A DNA stretch of 64,000 nucleotides, taken from the NCBI GenBank assembly GCA_028823855.1, contig JAPPFL010000065.1, positions 186,001-250,000 of the forward strand, given 5' to 3'. Positions 1-10,216 of the stretch are shown here, in pieces (the stretch's first letter is position 1; the number at the start of each line of letters is the position of its first letter). This DNA comes from Albidovulum sp. GTDB taxonomy: Bacteria; Pseudomonadota; Alphaproteobacteria; Rhodobacterales; Rhodobacteraceae. The notes beneath the pieces were generated by a model. It saw nothing but the letters and a program-made list of their open reading frames with translations, was not told the origin of the DNA and searched no databases. The position numbers were made by a program, and so were the translations under genes.

Positions 1-1
1 G

Positions 2-652
2 CGCTTCATTGATATTGAGTGCGACGGCCCGCGGCGAATTCATGGTTGCGGAACGGGTCCGGACGGTCTGAAGAGAGGCATAGGCGGTCAATTTGGTACG
101 GCAGGCGGGTTTGAGGTTGGGTTTGGGTATCGAGTGGCCCCGGGTTTTAGGCTGGAAGGAATCATTCAGAGTCGGCCGCCGTTTAAATTTAATGGCCATT
201 CAAATTATAATTTGGCTCCTGAGAATCAACGCGCGACTGCAGAAGTTTCAACATTGTCGGTTATGTCGGCCGCATTTTATGATTTTCCAGAAACGATCTC
301 GATGCCGTTCGGAGATTTTCGTCCTTACTTCGGATCCGGAGTCGGGTATTCGCGAAACAAAATTAGCGAGACAAGAATTAGCTTCCCAAATACTACAACG
401 GTAATTCCGAGCGGTCAGACAAGTTCGATTTCTGCATTTTTGGCGATCGGAATCCTAATGCCGGTCAGTGAGGTTATTACTTTGGATATCGCTTGGCGGT
501 ATACGGAACTGGGACAAGTCGAAACCGGTCCGGGAAACGCGTATGTTGAATACAGGGACGGTAGACCGGCTATTCTGCTTCCAGTTTCAGCCGAGACGCG
601 CGGGCACTTGCGAAGCAACGGACTCGCAATGTCATTGATTGTGCCGTTTTGA
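2..652 (+). CDS. Outer-membrane beta-barrel protein, 3' part (5' end outside window)
   Basis: The frame is open from the first bases of the window to the TGA at 650-652, so this is the C-terminal about 216 residues of a longer protein. The sequence alternates polar and hydrophobic residues in short strands separated by Gly/Asn-rich turns. Examples are GIGGQFGTAGGFEVGFGYRV near the start, then FRPYFGSGVGYS, LDIAWRYTELG and a final strand ending in Phe (AMSLIVPF). A terminal aromatic residue and this pattern are typical of opacity-type 8-stranded outer-membrane barrels (COG3637-like). Its role is probably structural or in porin or adhesion functions, but substrate cannot be read. The ATG at 134 is internal to the barrel and is not the true start. 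Confidence 0.65.
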   Translation, partial: RFIDIECDGPRRIHGCGTGPDGLKRGIGGQFGTAGGFEVGFGYRVAPGFRLEGIIQSRPPFKFNGHSNYNLAPENQRATAEVSTLSVMSAAFYDFPETISMPFGDFRPYFGSGVGYSRNKISETRISFPNTTTVIPSGQTSSISAFLAIGILMPVSEVITLDIAWRYTELGQVETGPGNAYVEYRDGRPAILLPVSAETRGHLRSNGLAMSLIVPF

Positions 653-2405
653 AGTGGGGACGCGCGCCGCCGGACAAATCGACATTCAATTCTTGAATCC
701 CCTCGCCGCTAGGGCGAATGGAAAATCCGACAGCGGAATCCATGTTTTATTTTCCCGATAGTTGGCATTGCCGTTGGAGAATCAAGCCGGGTTGGCAAAA
801 AAATTGGACCTTGCATCTGACTTTGCCGGACAACCGAATAAAAATGCTCAACTTCCGGTAAATTGAAGCTTCGCCATCGCAAAATGCCGGCTAATGTGTC
901 TTCAACGCCGAGTCGAAGCAGTTCGAAAGGTGCGGCAAGCTGCGATTCACTGAAAATGAGCGGCGGGCGCAGTAAAATCGAATTGCTTAGCGGCCGGCAC
1001 ACGGGGCCAAGGTCTTCGCATGAGTTTGCAATGCGTCTAGACACCATAAGTTCGTATGGAAATCTCTCGTTGGATTCCTTGGCAGAATCGATTCCGGGCG
1101 CTCCCCTAAAACTGGACATGCCTACTATTCCGACCTTAAGGAGGCTTTCGAATTCATGCATCTATTTGAATTCCGGAGAAATCCTTTTGACGTTGCACCA
1201 AAGGCCGCAATTTTAGAATCAGTTCAACGGCCTCCAATACGACCTGTTCCTTGCGGTGTTGACGGTGGGTAGCCGCTTGCGACCAGGGCAATTGCAGTCT
1301 GCCCTCGAGATCCCGGGTCTGCACCCTCGGAAAGTGACGGTAGTAGGCGTTTTCGTATTACATCGGCAGCCATGGCAGTTGTGCCTTTCAGACCGGACTC
1401 GAACCTCGACGATTCATTGCGGGTCGCATTAATCGACGTCATATTGCGAAGCATAGAAGGTCTGAAGATGTTACTCGACCCTTGCCGCGAACCATCCGCA
1501 CTTCCGGCTTCCAAGTCGGGCAGGATCGGCATGCTCTTCAGGCTGGAGTAAACCCAAGCGATCGATGACATCGGCCTCGCCGAACTGGTCCCGAACAGGC
1601 TATGCGCGGACTCCGCTGAAAACCCGGCCAGCATGGTTAGGCGCACTCGCATTGTTGGCCCTCTGAACGCGGAGGCGACGATGAGGCGCACCAAGTAGCA
1701 CCGAAGCGCAATTTCGCGCGAGACGAGCGAGCGCCTCTACGAGGCGAGCGGAGTCGTGGATGCGGTGAACCGGACCTATCGCGGGGATAGGGCTGCAATT
1801 GTCGCCTTTTTTCCCGGTCGAAACTGTGAGCATGGATGGTGTCCCGACGATATTTTAGAGGCTCAATTCAACGGGAAGTTGCAATCGATCGCCGACTGAG
1901 GCAGAGCGGGAATTTCCTTCACGCGACGGGCACTTGATCAGCTGGTTTCAGTATACTGGAAGTGGAAATCGGGCGAAAGTCGCTTGGGGCTACGAGAACG
2001 CCGACGACGGGACGCAACCGGTCGGCTAAAAGGATACGAACGAGTCTGGTCTAGTCGGTATGCCGGTCATCGCTTGCGGTCGAGTGCGGGACTTCTAGCA
2101 TGACAACTATGCCGGAGCACCCAATGACAGGCTGGCGAGGCAAGATGAAGATGGTGCCCGGCGTAAGATTCGCGGAGTTTCTTGGCAAGGATCTCCAAGC
2201 TGCTTCCATTCAGCAAAACGATTCTGGTACTCCGCCTATTTCCGCAACAATAATCTTGGTTTTCGACTGGAATTGACCCCCTGCAAGTAATATCAGGACA
2301 GAACTAAGTCGGACCGGCCAGCCCAGATCGTTGCAAGATTTGACTTCCGCAAGTAGTGAGTTGCAAAATTACTCGTTGAAAGTCTCGCCTGATAAGCTGA
2401 CGCCC
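653..2405. other. Long stretch without a recognisable gene
   Basis: About 1.75 kb with only short, overlapping open frames on both strands and no family I can recognise. A 60-codon stretch at about 1705-1899 (plus strand, after an in-frame TAG) reads like protein but matches nothing I know. The composition and broken frames resemble the pseudogene-rich DNA elsewhere in the window, so this is probably eroded coding sequence. Confidence 0.5.
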
Positions 2406-2417
2406 TAATTTACATTT

Positions 2418-3086
2418 ACGAGAGTTGCGCAAGCACGAGCCGAAATCGTCGGCAACGGATTTCTTCTCTCAACGATCGTTGGCTCAACCATCGTCGGAAA
2501 ATCGCTTGCGGAGGGAAATGGAGCAATTGCGCTTCTAGGAAGTTCAATTTCAACCGGTGCCGTACTCCGTGTATTCATCTAGACGCTTGGACCGGCGTCG
2601 GGCGGCCACTTGAGTCCCGCCGCAACGTCCGCATTCTGTCATCGAAATGAGATTGCGGCTCCCGATACGCTAGGTTACGTCTTTTCCCAAGTAGCAGGTG
2701 GAATTGTCGGTGTCCTGACAGCTTGCGCAGAGTTCACTGCGACGACTTTTCAGCTGTCGTCGCGGTCCATTGGCGGGCAAACGATCCAGCCCAGTGAAGC
2801 AATGGCCGCATATGGGCTGGTTTACGGAGCCCTTGTCGGGCTGAACATCCTTGCCGCACACTGGATCTTCCCGTCACGTCTTGCCGATCCGGCGGTGACG
2901 GTCGCGCTAGACTTTGGAACTCCTTCATGTTGCGTGGTCTTTTCAAGTGCTCCAGCGCTGATTGTCTGCCAGTTGGCGGGAGCGGTCGTGGCAGTCGTGC
3001 TTGCATGCGCACTCGATGCCGAAAATTCCGAAACCGGAACTGTCGGTAAGCGCGCACTGACAAACGGGATTTGGTGCCTTGCGTGA
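2418..3086 (+). pseudogene. Aquaporin (MIP family) pseudogene
   Basis: The frame starting at an ACG codon (2418, where an ATG would be expected) reads AEIVGNGFLLSTIVGSTIVG, hits an in-frame TAG at 2580-2582, and continues to 3086. It carries the duplicated aquaporin layout. The first NPA loop is present as GGHLSPAAT and the second as ADPAVTVA, so the Asn of both NPA boxes is changed (SPA and DPA). Helical segments such as YVFSQVAGGIVGVL and VCQLAGAVVAVVLACAL are still clear. Loss of the start codon, a nonsense codon and both altered NPA boxes argue for a dead gene. AqpZ/AqpS-type channels conduct water or small neutral solutes, and some sit with arsenic genes. No ars gene is seen here. Confidence 0.75.
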
Positions 3087-3504
3087 CCCCGACAATGGAT
3101 GGACAGATCGAGTCGGGCGGCGTTCATGTCTTGCAGTTGGAAACCAGTAAAATTCCTTACCGGTTCGATTGGCGTTCCAGAGTCGCAGCTGTCGAATTAG
3201 AAATCGCTTTAGACAGGCGAAGTGCCTTTAATCTGCTAAGTAGTTCGAAAAGAAATCTGCGAAGATTGGCTTGCAGACCGGTGAAGGCGCGTCTACACGC
3301 ATGGGGAGAACTCGGGAAGCAGCGTCCCTTTCGGTTCTTCGCCAAGGAGTAGCTACCGCGTGAAACCGGCAGGTTACGCACAGCAAAATGGTGTCTCCGG
3401 GCGAACGTGCTACAAGCCTTGGGTGCCAACCCGAAACCGTTACGGACGTCGGAATTGCCAATTTCCGAAAGAAATCCAATGGGCAAGCGAACTGCAGGTA
3501 TTAT
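3087..3504. other. Intergenic stretch before the MFS gene
   Basis: About 400 bases between the aquaporin relic and the likely start of the efflux pump. It holds short frames in all phases and no recognisable domain. It probably contains the promoter of the downstream transporter, but I see no convincing -35/-10 pair. Confidence 0.4.
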
Positions 3505-4722
3505 TTGAAAACCAAGCATCCCCCGAGCTATGAATTCGTAGCACTAGTCGCGTTGCTGATTTCGATGGTTGCGTTCGCAACTGACGCGATGCTCCCCGCC
3601 TTTCCCGAAATCAGTGCAGACCTTGACCTCCCGCATACTAACCATGCCCAACTGGTCGTCATCGTGTTCATTCTTGGAACTGGTTTGGGCCAGCTGGTCA
3701 TGGGTCCCCTTTCAGATTCGTTCGGCAGGAAATTGATCATCTGCATTGGCTTGGGCATGTTCTTCCTAGCCAGCGCCTGGGCATTCTACGCAGGGTCATT
3801 CTACAGCATGCTTGCGGCGCGTTTTGTACAGGGTATTGGAGTTTCCGCGCCAAGAACTGTTACCCAGGCGATGGTACGCGACAGGCACTCCGGGAGAAAC
3901 ATGGCGCGCGTATTGTCGTTTGCGATGATGTTGTTTGTGCTCGTGCCCGCCGTAGCCCCCTATATCGGGCAAACCATCATGCTGAACTTTGGATGGCGAA
4001 CTATATTTGTCGCATTCCAGATCATTGCAGTAGCCGTCGCCGTTTGGCTTATGTTTCGGCAACCGGAGACGCATTCTCCGGACAAGCGAACCAGGTTCCG
4101 GTTGGCAACAATCGCCTACGCGGCCGCCGAAGTTCTTTCGAACCGGCGCGTGATTACCTGTACCTTCAGCCTTTCGTTAGGACTTACCTGCATATTCGCC
4201 TACCTCGTTTCCGCCCAGCAGGTCTATGTAGCCTGGCTTGGAGCAGGACATGACTTTCCCTTCTATTTTGCTCTCGTCGCGATCATCTCCGGCAGCGCAA
4301 GTTTCCTGAACGCGTTACTAGTCGTACGATTTGGAATGTGGGAATTGTGTACCTTCGGATACCTCGCAATCTGTCTTCTCTCAGTTGCGGCGGCGTTTGT
4401 GGTCTTCAAGAATACCATGCCCGTTCAGTTTCTATTGTGGATGTTTGTGTCATGGAGCACCGGCATGTTTTTCCTGTTGGGTCTTTGCCTTGCGAACCTC
4501 AACGCGCTCGCGCTTGAACCGATGGGACACATTGCAGGAATGGCATCATCGATTATCGGTGCGGTATCCACGCTCTTTTGTATAATGTTGGCGGTTCCGA
4601 TAGGTCAGCTGTTCGACGGGACCGGGTTTCCGTTGATCGCCGGAGTAGCCATCTGCTCGGGAATTGCCTTTGTTCTGAACCTTTCGATGCGCAAGCAACC
4701 GCTTCCCGCTGGCCCGAATTGA
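3505..4722 (+). CDS. Bcr/CflA-family MFS drug efflux transporter
   Basis: This is an inner-membrane proton-driven efflux permease of the major facilitator superfamily with 12 predicted membrane segments. The N-terminal helix contains the Bcr/CflA signature VAFATDAMLPAFPEI, followed by GPLSDSFGRK, the conserved MFS loop 2-3 motif, and ARFVQGIGVSAPR. The frame is open from an ATG at 3388, but the first 39 residues from there are unlike the family. A TTG at 3505, preceded by GCAGG, gives the usual short cytoplasmic N-terminus (LKTKHPPSYEFVALVALL), so I place the start there. About 405 aa, normal for the family. It stands alone, so substrate (bicyclomycin, chloramphenicol, sulfonamide or a metabolite) cannot be assigned. 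Confidence 0.85.
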   Translation: MKTKHPPSYEFVALVALLISMVAFATDAMLPAFPEISADLDLPHTNHAQLVVIVFILGTGLGQLVMGPLSDSFGRKLIICIGLGMFFLASAWAFYAGSFYSMLAARFVQGIGVSAPRTVTQAMVRDRHSGRNMARVLSFAMMLFVLVPAVAPYIGQTIMLNFGWRTIFVAFQIIAVAVAVWLMFRQPETHSPDKRTRFRLATIAYAAAEVLSNRRVITCTFSLSLGLTCIFAYLVSAQQVYVAWLGAGHDFPFYFALVAIISGSASFLNALLVVRFGMWELCTFGYLAICLLSVAAAFVVFKNTMPVQFLLWMFVSWSTGMFFLLGLCLANLNALALEPMGHIAGMASSIIGAVSTLFCIMLAVPIGQLFDGTGFPLIAGVAICSGIAFVLNLSMRKQPLPAGPN

Positions 4723-4782
4723 ATACGATTTCGCGGATGAACTTGCCGCATGTTTGACCCGGTGAATGCCGGGGAACAAATC

Positions 4783-4811
4783 GCTACGGACCTGATATTA
4801 CCGTAGCTTTT
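4783..4811 (+). terminator. Candidate rho-independent terminator after the MFS gene
   Basis: A perfect 7-bp stem (GCTACGG at 4783-4789 with CCGTAGC at 4801-4807) and an 11-base loop is followed by TTTT. It lies about 60 bases after the MFS stop codon. The loop is long and the U-tract short, so it may be weak. Confidence 0.4.
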
Positions 4812-4828
4812 AACATTTCCGTCTTTTG

Positions 4829-4882
4829 TTGCGCACCCCCGCAACAACCGAGACCGACATTCCGTTTTGCGGGATGTCGGTC
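4829..4882. repeat. Two adjacent inverted repeats at the edge of the IS66 relic
   Basis: GTTGCG (4829-4834) pairs with CGCAAC (4841-4846). GACCGACAT (4852-4860) pairs perfectly with ATGTCGGTC (4874-4882), with a second inner CCG/CGG pairing. Neither is followed by a T-run. Position just upstream of the truncated transposase suggests a boundary structure, but the function is unknown. Confidence 0.45.
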
Positions 4883-5009
4883 GCTCTCATTCCCGCCCCC
4901 GGCCCATTCGATGATGATGGCGAGGTCGCCGTGGAGCGCGGCGCGAATCTCGCCGCGTTTCTCTCCGGCGTTGCGCACGATTCGTTCGATTGGCCTCCGG
5001 ATTCCGCCC

Positions 5010-5765
5010 GCCGCCCCGACTCGAAGTGCTCGCGGCCGAGCAGCCGGGCCTACGCCGCCTACGCGGAATCCCTGAACGGCGCGGTCGCGCAAGCAAGCTG
5101 CCGGGCCCACGCCAGGCGGGAATCCGAGAAGGCGAAGGATTCCGAGCCGAGGCGCTGGAGCTGATCGGCGCGCTGCAACTGTACGAAAGGAAGATCCGGA
5201 AAAGGAAGCTGGAGGGCGGCGAGAAGCTCGAGTTCCGGCGAACCCGTGCGTTTCCGGCGGCGAACGCCTTCCGGGACTGGTTCTCGCGGCACTACGGGGA
5301 CCGGCGCCGCCCGCGGAGGAGCCCGGATCGCAGGGGCGCCGGACCACGCCCGGAACCGGCGGAGCGAGCTGGAGGCGTGGCTGTCCGACCCCGATGTCCC
5401 GATCGACACGAACCGTCTGGAGCGCGGCCTGCGGTTTCTGCCGCTCGGACGGAAGAACTGGCTCTTCTGCTGGACGGAGGTCGGAGCGGAGGCCGTCGGG
5501 ATAGTCCAGAGCCTGATCGCGACCTGTCGGCGGCTGGGCGTCGACCCGCGAGCCTATCTTGAGGACGTGCACCAGCGGGTCTCGGTCCACTTGTCGCCGC
5601 GCCTCGAAGAGCCCGCGCCGAGGCGGTGGAAGGATTTGTTCGCCGGCGATCCGATTAAGTCGGATCTCGGAACCGGCGTCGATTGCCGCGCTTCCGATCA
5701 GTCGGGCGAAGGCTGAATCCGGCGAAATCCGAACAACGCGCTACGTCCCGGTTTAGCCGCTTGCA
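5010..5765 (+). mobile_element. IS66-family element relic, copy 1 (5'-truncated, frameshifted tnpC)
   Basis: This is a remnant of the large IS66 transposase (TnpC). The C-terminal catalytic part is readable as DTNRLERGLRFLPLGRKNWL followed by GAEAVGIVQSLIATCRRLGV and DPRAYLEDV, the hallmark of IS66 TnpC. The upstream half is split across frames. The right end (about 5730-5765) ends GTCCCGGTTTAGCCGCTTGC, nearly identical to the right end of copy 2. The left part of the element (tnpA, tnpB and N-terminal tnpC) is absent, and no left inverted repeat is seen. High GC contrasts with the neighbouring DNA. Not functional. Confidence 0.8.
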
Positions 5766-5985
5766 ACTGCCGTATGGTCGTTGTTCCTGATCTCGATGCC
5801 AGTCGGAATGGCTTCCTCCTGTGATTTGTTTGCTTAACCACAAGATACAGGAAGCCGGCACCGGCCATATCCCACACAATGTTCCGCTTTTGTAAACGAA
5901 TTATTTTTTTCGTGGATCAGTATGGCCAAGAGGCCGCCGCACGCAACTCGGCGATACAATGTTGACGACATGAACCATGGCCCGC

Positions 5986-7410
5986 TCAGCCGTCGGACGC
6001 GTCTCGTAGGAAGTGTTCTATGGCGTTGGCATAGTAGCGCAACATGTCCCGCTCACCTTCATTCGCGCTGTAAAGCCCCTCCGACTCTGTCACAAAGTGC
6101 CGGAGTGCCAGCATGCGTGTGCCCACAGTGACGGCGTAGTCGCGATCGGCCCGCGGCATGTGCACATAGGCGCCTCGCTGCTCCAACCTGTCGATCAGCG
6201 TCTGTGTCCGCCTCTTGATCTCCAGCAGATCGAGTGCCTCGCTCTCCGAATCGACGAAAACCGACGCCACTAGAGATACTGGCAATACCGGGATCGCTGC
6301 TGCAACTGCTTGCAGCAACTCGTCGCCGAGCCGCTCCACGGCTGCGTGGCGGGCTTTAGGTCCCAGCGAGCGAAAATCGATCTCGCGTTCTTTTGTATAT
6401 TCGCGAATGGAAATCGGAGTGGCGAAGTTCACGCAGGCGTAGCCGAAACGGTACCAGCGCCGGCGGATAATTAGGCTCACGTTGTGGGCGACGAAGCGGA
6501 GCGCGGTTCCCAGCACCCGCAACTTGCCGTGCCCGGGTTCGCCGGGGACGGGCTGGCGCACCAGCATTCGGTCCTCGAGCACGCGGTCGTAGTTGATCCC
6601 TACCGGCACAAAGACGATATCGCGAGCACCCTCGGGATCGAAGGAAGAGACCATGTAGCCGATCAGGCCGACCTTGGGCTTACGCAGGCGGCCGTCCCTG
6701 CTAAGGCCGCCTTCGGGATAGACGGCCTGGACCACGCCGCCGGCGGTGGCCGCCTGCACGTAACGCGCAAGCACCTGGCGGTAGAGACGGCTGCCGGAGC
6801 CGCGGCGGACGAAGTAGGCGCCGAGCGAGCGCACGAGCGTCCTGAGCGGCCAGACCTGCGCCCACTCGCCTACGGCGTAGCTCAGGGCAGAGCGATGCGC
6901 CACCATGTAGGCGACTATCACATAGTCCATGTTGCTGCGGTGGTTCATTACGAAGACGACGCTGGCGCCGGGTTCGATGCGGGCAAGCGCATCATCGTCG
7001 GAAAATCCCAACCGCACGCGGTAAAGGAGCTGCACGGCGCGCCGCGCGACGTAAAAGCCGATGCGGAAATAAGCCCAGGCGTTGAAGGACGGCACTATCT
7101 CGCGGGCGTAGCGATGCACCTGCCGGCTCAACACTTCGCGCGGGGTACCGGCGGCCTCGGCCTCGGCCTCGATCGCTTCCATTATCTGCGGATCGTGTCT
7201 GAGCCGGTCGATGAGCACGCGGCGCCGGGTCTGCTGGAACGCCGGGATTTGCAGTTCCAGCCGCACGTTGACCTCCTCGATCATGCGGTTGAGGCGGCGG
7301 TGCATGAACCAGCGCGCCCCGGGCATCAGGATCCGGTCCAGCACTACCCAAAAAGCCAGTGCACTGACCACGGCGAAGACCCAAAAGGGAAGGGTGATTG
7401 AGCCGGTCAT
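5986..7410 (-). CDS. PlsB-like glycerol-3-phosphate / lysophosphatidate acyltransferase
   Basis: A 474-aa acyltransferase of the PlsB/PlsC superfamily, which transfers an acyl group to glycerol phosphate or a related acceptor at the inner membrane. Residues about 5-25 form a membrane anchor. The catalytic HX4D motif is intact as NHRSNMD (His157, Asp162), and the substrate-binding block PEGGLSRDGR lies near residue 231. It is much shorter than E. coli PlsB (about 800 aa), lacking the extended N-terminus, as in many environmental homologues. The ATG at 7410 has no in-frame upstream competitor. The gene is GC-rich relative to its surroundings and stands alone between decayed regions. Exact acceptor is not predictable; a dedicated lipid-remodelling role is possible. 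Confidence 0.8.
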   Translation of the reverse strand: MTGSITLPFWVFAVVSALAFWVVLDRILMPGARWFMHRRLNRMIEEVNVRLELQIPAFQQTRRRVLIDRLRHDPQIMEAIEAEAEAAGTPREVLSRQVHRYAREIVPSFNAWAYFRIGFYVARRAVQLLYRVRLGFSDDDALARIEPGASVVFVMNHRSNMDYVIVAYMVAHRSALSYAVGEWAQVWPLRTLVRSLGAYFVRRGSGSRLYRQVLARYVQAATAGGVVQAVYPEGGLSRDGRLRKPKVGLIGYMVSSFDPEGARDIVFVPVGINYDRVLEDRMLVRQPVPGEPGHGKLRVLGTALRFVAHNVSLIIRRRWYRFGYACVNFATPISIREYTKEREIDFRSLGPKARHAAVERLGDELLQAVAAAIPVLPVSLVASVFVDSESEALDLLEIKRRTQTLIDRLEQRGAYVHMPRADRDYAVTVGTRMLALRHFVTESEGLYSANEGERDMLRYYANAIEHFLRDASDG

Positions 7411-8930
7411 GCTCGACTCCCGTGGGCAGTTGTCGGGATTGCAGCGGTGCCGGGCAGACAGTCGGCTCCCTCCCGAAGGTGCTTCACAGGGAATGGGCGC
7501 AGAGAAAATGTGTAGTGATCCGGAGCGTCATGAGAATCTCCGGAGTAGTAATGTCTCGGAGTCGAACGAACCATCGTCTCGGCGCCTTTTACGTTCAGTG
7601 AATCGGCGAAATGGTCCAAACAGATCAAACCCGCGGAGCCCATCAAAAAAGGTGTGCATGAGGTCTGGCTTGTGGCATTGGTGAATGAATAGGGGATTTT
7701 TTCTAAAGGTTGATTTTTCATCTGTCGCCGGCGACCCGCGATCCGATTCGAACGAAGGGTGCCATTACAGACGAATTCAAACCGGAGTTCTGTAGGAAGT
7801 CGTCGCGGTCCAGGCCCAGTCAATCGTCGCAAGCATCATTGATCCGATGGACGACGATTCCGATTCGCATTCTCCGCACGCTCGACAGTTCGCCGAACTC
7901 TCTCCCGATGAACTTCGGGTATCGGCTGGTTTAGCCAGCCCATTGACGCATTTCGAAGCTCGCGTTGCAGAATCGCAAGAACACGGGACACTCGATCATC
8001 TCGCCGAACAGTATCGGCAACCGAGGCTTCTCCTGATCGAGACTGCGACATACCAGTCGAACGCTTCGTCATCGTCAGGCCAGATGCCGCAATAGGACCG
8101 TGGCAAACCATGGCTCGAACAAGATCCTCGGGTGCCGCATCGGTCGCCGGTGCCGGCTTCGCCATCTTGTCTTTTCCTCCATGCCTTTCGGCACCATAGA
8201 CAATTATTGACGTAGTTCAACATTTTGAGTTGCAGATTTTTGGGAATGTTGCAGGGTAACGGGCATCGGACCTCCGACGCTCGGGAAACGGTCTTGGCGC
8301 CACTGTCGAAAATTCGTCTGAGAGATGCCTCCCTTTCCAAAGATCATCATTTCCGATTCACGCAATCGAGTCAATTCCCTCCTGCAGCCCGTCGAAATCA
8401 GAGATGATGGCCGACGCATCGAGCTCTTCGTCAACGGCAGCTTCCGGGCAACCGGCAAGAAGCGCGATGATTGCGATGACTGTCATGCGTGCCGTGATGA
8501 AATTCCCAACAAGATCATTTCTTGTCCCGGCATTCATCAGGCCCCAAATCGTCGACCAGAAAAGGCCATGCAGTTCGCCAGATACGCGCGCCATCTGTAA
8601 GCATTAGAAATGTCGCTCAATCGTTGAACATGACCCAACTCTTTCCGTTCTGGAGACGCTCGATAACAAACAACGCAATTTCGAAAATGGCTTCCGGTTC
8701 GTTCTTCGAAGTTGCGCCCGAGTTCGTACCTCCATCCGCCGAAGCGCATCGGACTGTTGTAGGCTCGATCGGTGAATTTCTCGAAATCCGACTTTTCCTT
8801 TGCCGCGACTCTTTCGCCCGCATCAAAGATGCGGTCATGAAGGTTTTCGGCCACGGATGTGACAGCTGGCCTTTTAGTCGGAACTTCATCGCCAGTTTCG
8901 AAAATTACCCAATGATATCAGAGAAGAATC
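7411..8930. other. 1.5-kb region without a recognisable gene
   Basis: Only short overlapping frames occur on both strands. A minus-strand frame at about 8358-8594 contains a lipoprotein-like LLAGC segment but nothing else supports it. I recognise no domain; this is probably eroded sequence into which the IS66 element at 8931 inserted. Confidence 0.5.
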
Positions 8931-10215
8931 GTAAGCGGCTAATGTACGACGTCCCGATTTTAGGATGAACCGGGTCCGCCCCGGCCGGTACCCTCGAGCC
9001 GCAAAAATTTCGGCCATGAGGGAAGGCCATGAACGTTCCGGCAAAGCCTATCGAGAAGACCACGGCTAGGAGCACCGGGGAGTGGCGCGAGATCGTCGAG
9101 GATTTCGAGCGGAAGGGCGTCGCCGCCTTCCGCCGCAGCAAGCGCTGCGCGCGTCCGCGCATCGCCGGGCCCAAATTAAAATTTCCTAAAGTGGCCCGGC
9201 ACCCGATTATAGTGCATCCGAGGCCACTTAAGGGATCATCGGGCGATAGACGCTGCCGCCGAACTAGCTCGGCTCAAGGCCGACTTCGACGACGTCGGGC
9301 GGCAGCTCGACTGGTTCCGCCGCGAACTCTTCGGCAGCAAGTTGGAAAAGCGGGTCGAGACCCCTCCCGACCAGAGGGCTTTCCGGGACCGGCCGGGGCT
9401 GGAGGATCCGGAGAAGCCCGAGGAGCCGGATTTCGAATTCGCCAAGCGCAGGAAGAGGCGAGGGAAGAAGAGCTTTGAGGGCGCGGCCGACGAATCGGGA
9501 CTGCGGTTCGGGCCGGACGTCCCGGCGGAGACGATCCCCCTCGACAATTCCGAGGCCGAGGCGATCCCTGAATCGGAGCGCGGGCCGGCCCGGTCGGCGA
9601 GAAGACCGTCCACCGGCTGGCGCAGACCCCCTCCTCCTTCAGGATTATTCGCTACGTGTTCAAGACGTTGAAGCGCCGCGACACCGGCAAGCTCGTCGCC
9701 GCCGCGCCGCCGCCCGCGTTCCGGCCGGTCTTCGGCGACCGCGGCGAGATCGACTTCCCCTTCAGGCTGTCCCGGGAGAACGGTGCCGTCCCCGACCTGC
9801 TCGTCGACTTCGAGGGCGCGCTGCTCTCGGCCGGCAACCGGGCCTACGTTGGATCCCGGAACGAGGCGGTTGCGCACGCAAGCTGCTGGGCCCATGCGAG
9901 GCGCGAGTTGAAGAAGGCGAAGGATTCCGAGCCGCGGCTCGCCGCCGAAGCGCTCGATCTGATCGAAGAGTTGCTACTCTGCGAAAGGGAAATCCGGAAA
10001 GGGAGGCTGGAGGGCGTAGGGAAGCTCGAGTTCCGGCGAAGTCATGCGCTTCCGGCGGCAAACCCGCGCCGAGGCGGTGGAAGGATTTGTTCGCCGGCGT
10101 TCCGATGAAGTCGGATCTCGGAACCGGCGTCGAATGCCGCGCTTCCGACCTGCCGGGCGAAGGCTGAATCCAGCAAAATCCGGACAAATCGCTACGTCCC
10201 AGTTTAGCCGCTTAC
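8931..10215 (+). mobile_element. IS66-family element, copy 2, internally deleted with both inverted repeats
   Basis: The element is bounded by GTAAGCGGCTAA at 8931-8942 and its reverse complement TTAGCCGCTTAC at 10204-10215, the typical IS66 ends. It retains a tnpA-like leader (WREIVEDFERKGVAAFRRS, 9077 onward), then the N-terminal part of tnpC (QLDWFRRELFGSKLEK) with frameshifts, and the central part (ENGAVPDLLVDFEGAL, ASCWAHARRELKKAKDSEPR). The catalytic C-terminal segment, about 360 bp compared with copy 1 (equivalent to 5257-5613), is deleted. No tnpB is recognisable. The 8-base flanks (GAAGAATC and CGCGCAGC) differ, so no target-site duplication is visible. Non-autonomous. Confidence 0.8.
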
Positions 10216-10216
10216 C

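Noticed and set aside
1705-1899. 60-codon readable stretch after an in-frame stop
   Set aside because: Looks protein-like but too short and without any recognised motif.
4784-5590. 268-codon minus-strand frame over the IS66 relic
   Set aside because: Low-complexity Pro/Arg/Ala sequence antisense to readable IS66 transposase pieces; a GC shadow.
6484-7401. 305-codon open frame on the plus strand
   Set aside because: Antisense to the well-supported PlsB-like gene; composition (His/Asp/Gly rich) is that of a shadow frame in GC-rich DNA.
8358-8594. Lipoprotein-like small frame with LLAGC
   Set aside because: The lipobox-like piece starts far from the frame's N-terminus and nothing else supports a gene.
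8931-10215. 8-bp target-site duplication of the IS66 element
   Set aside because: Flanking octamers GAAGAATC and CGCGCAGC do not match.
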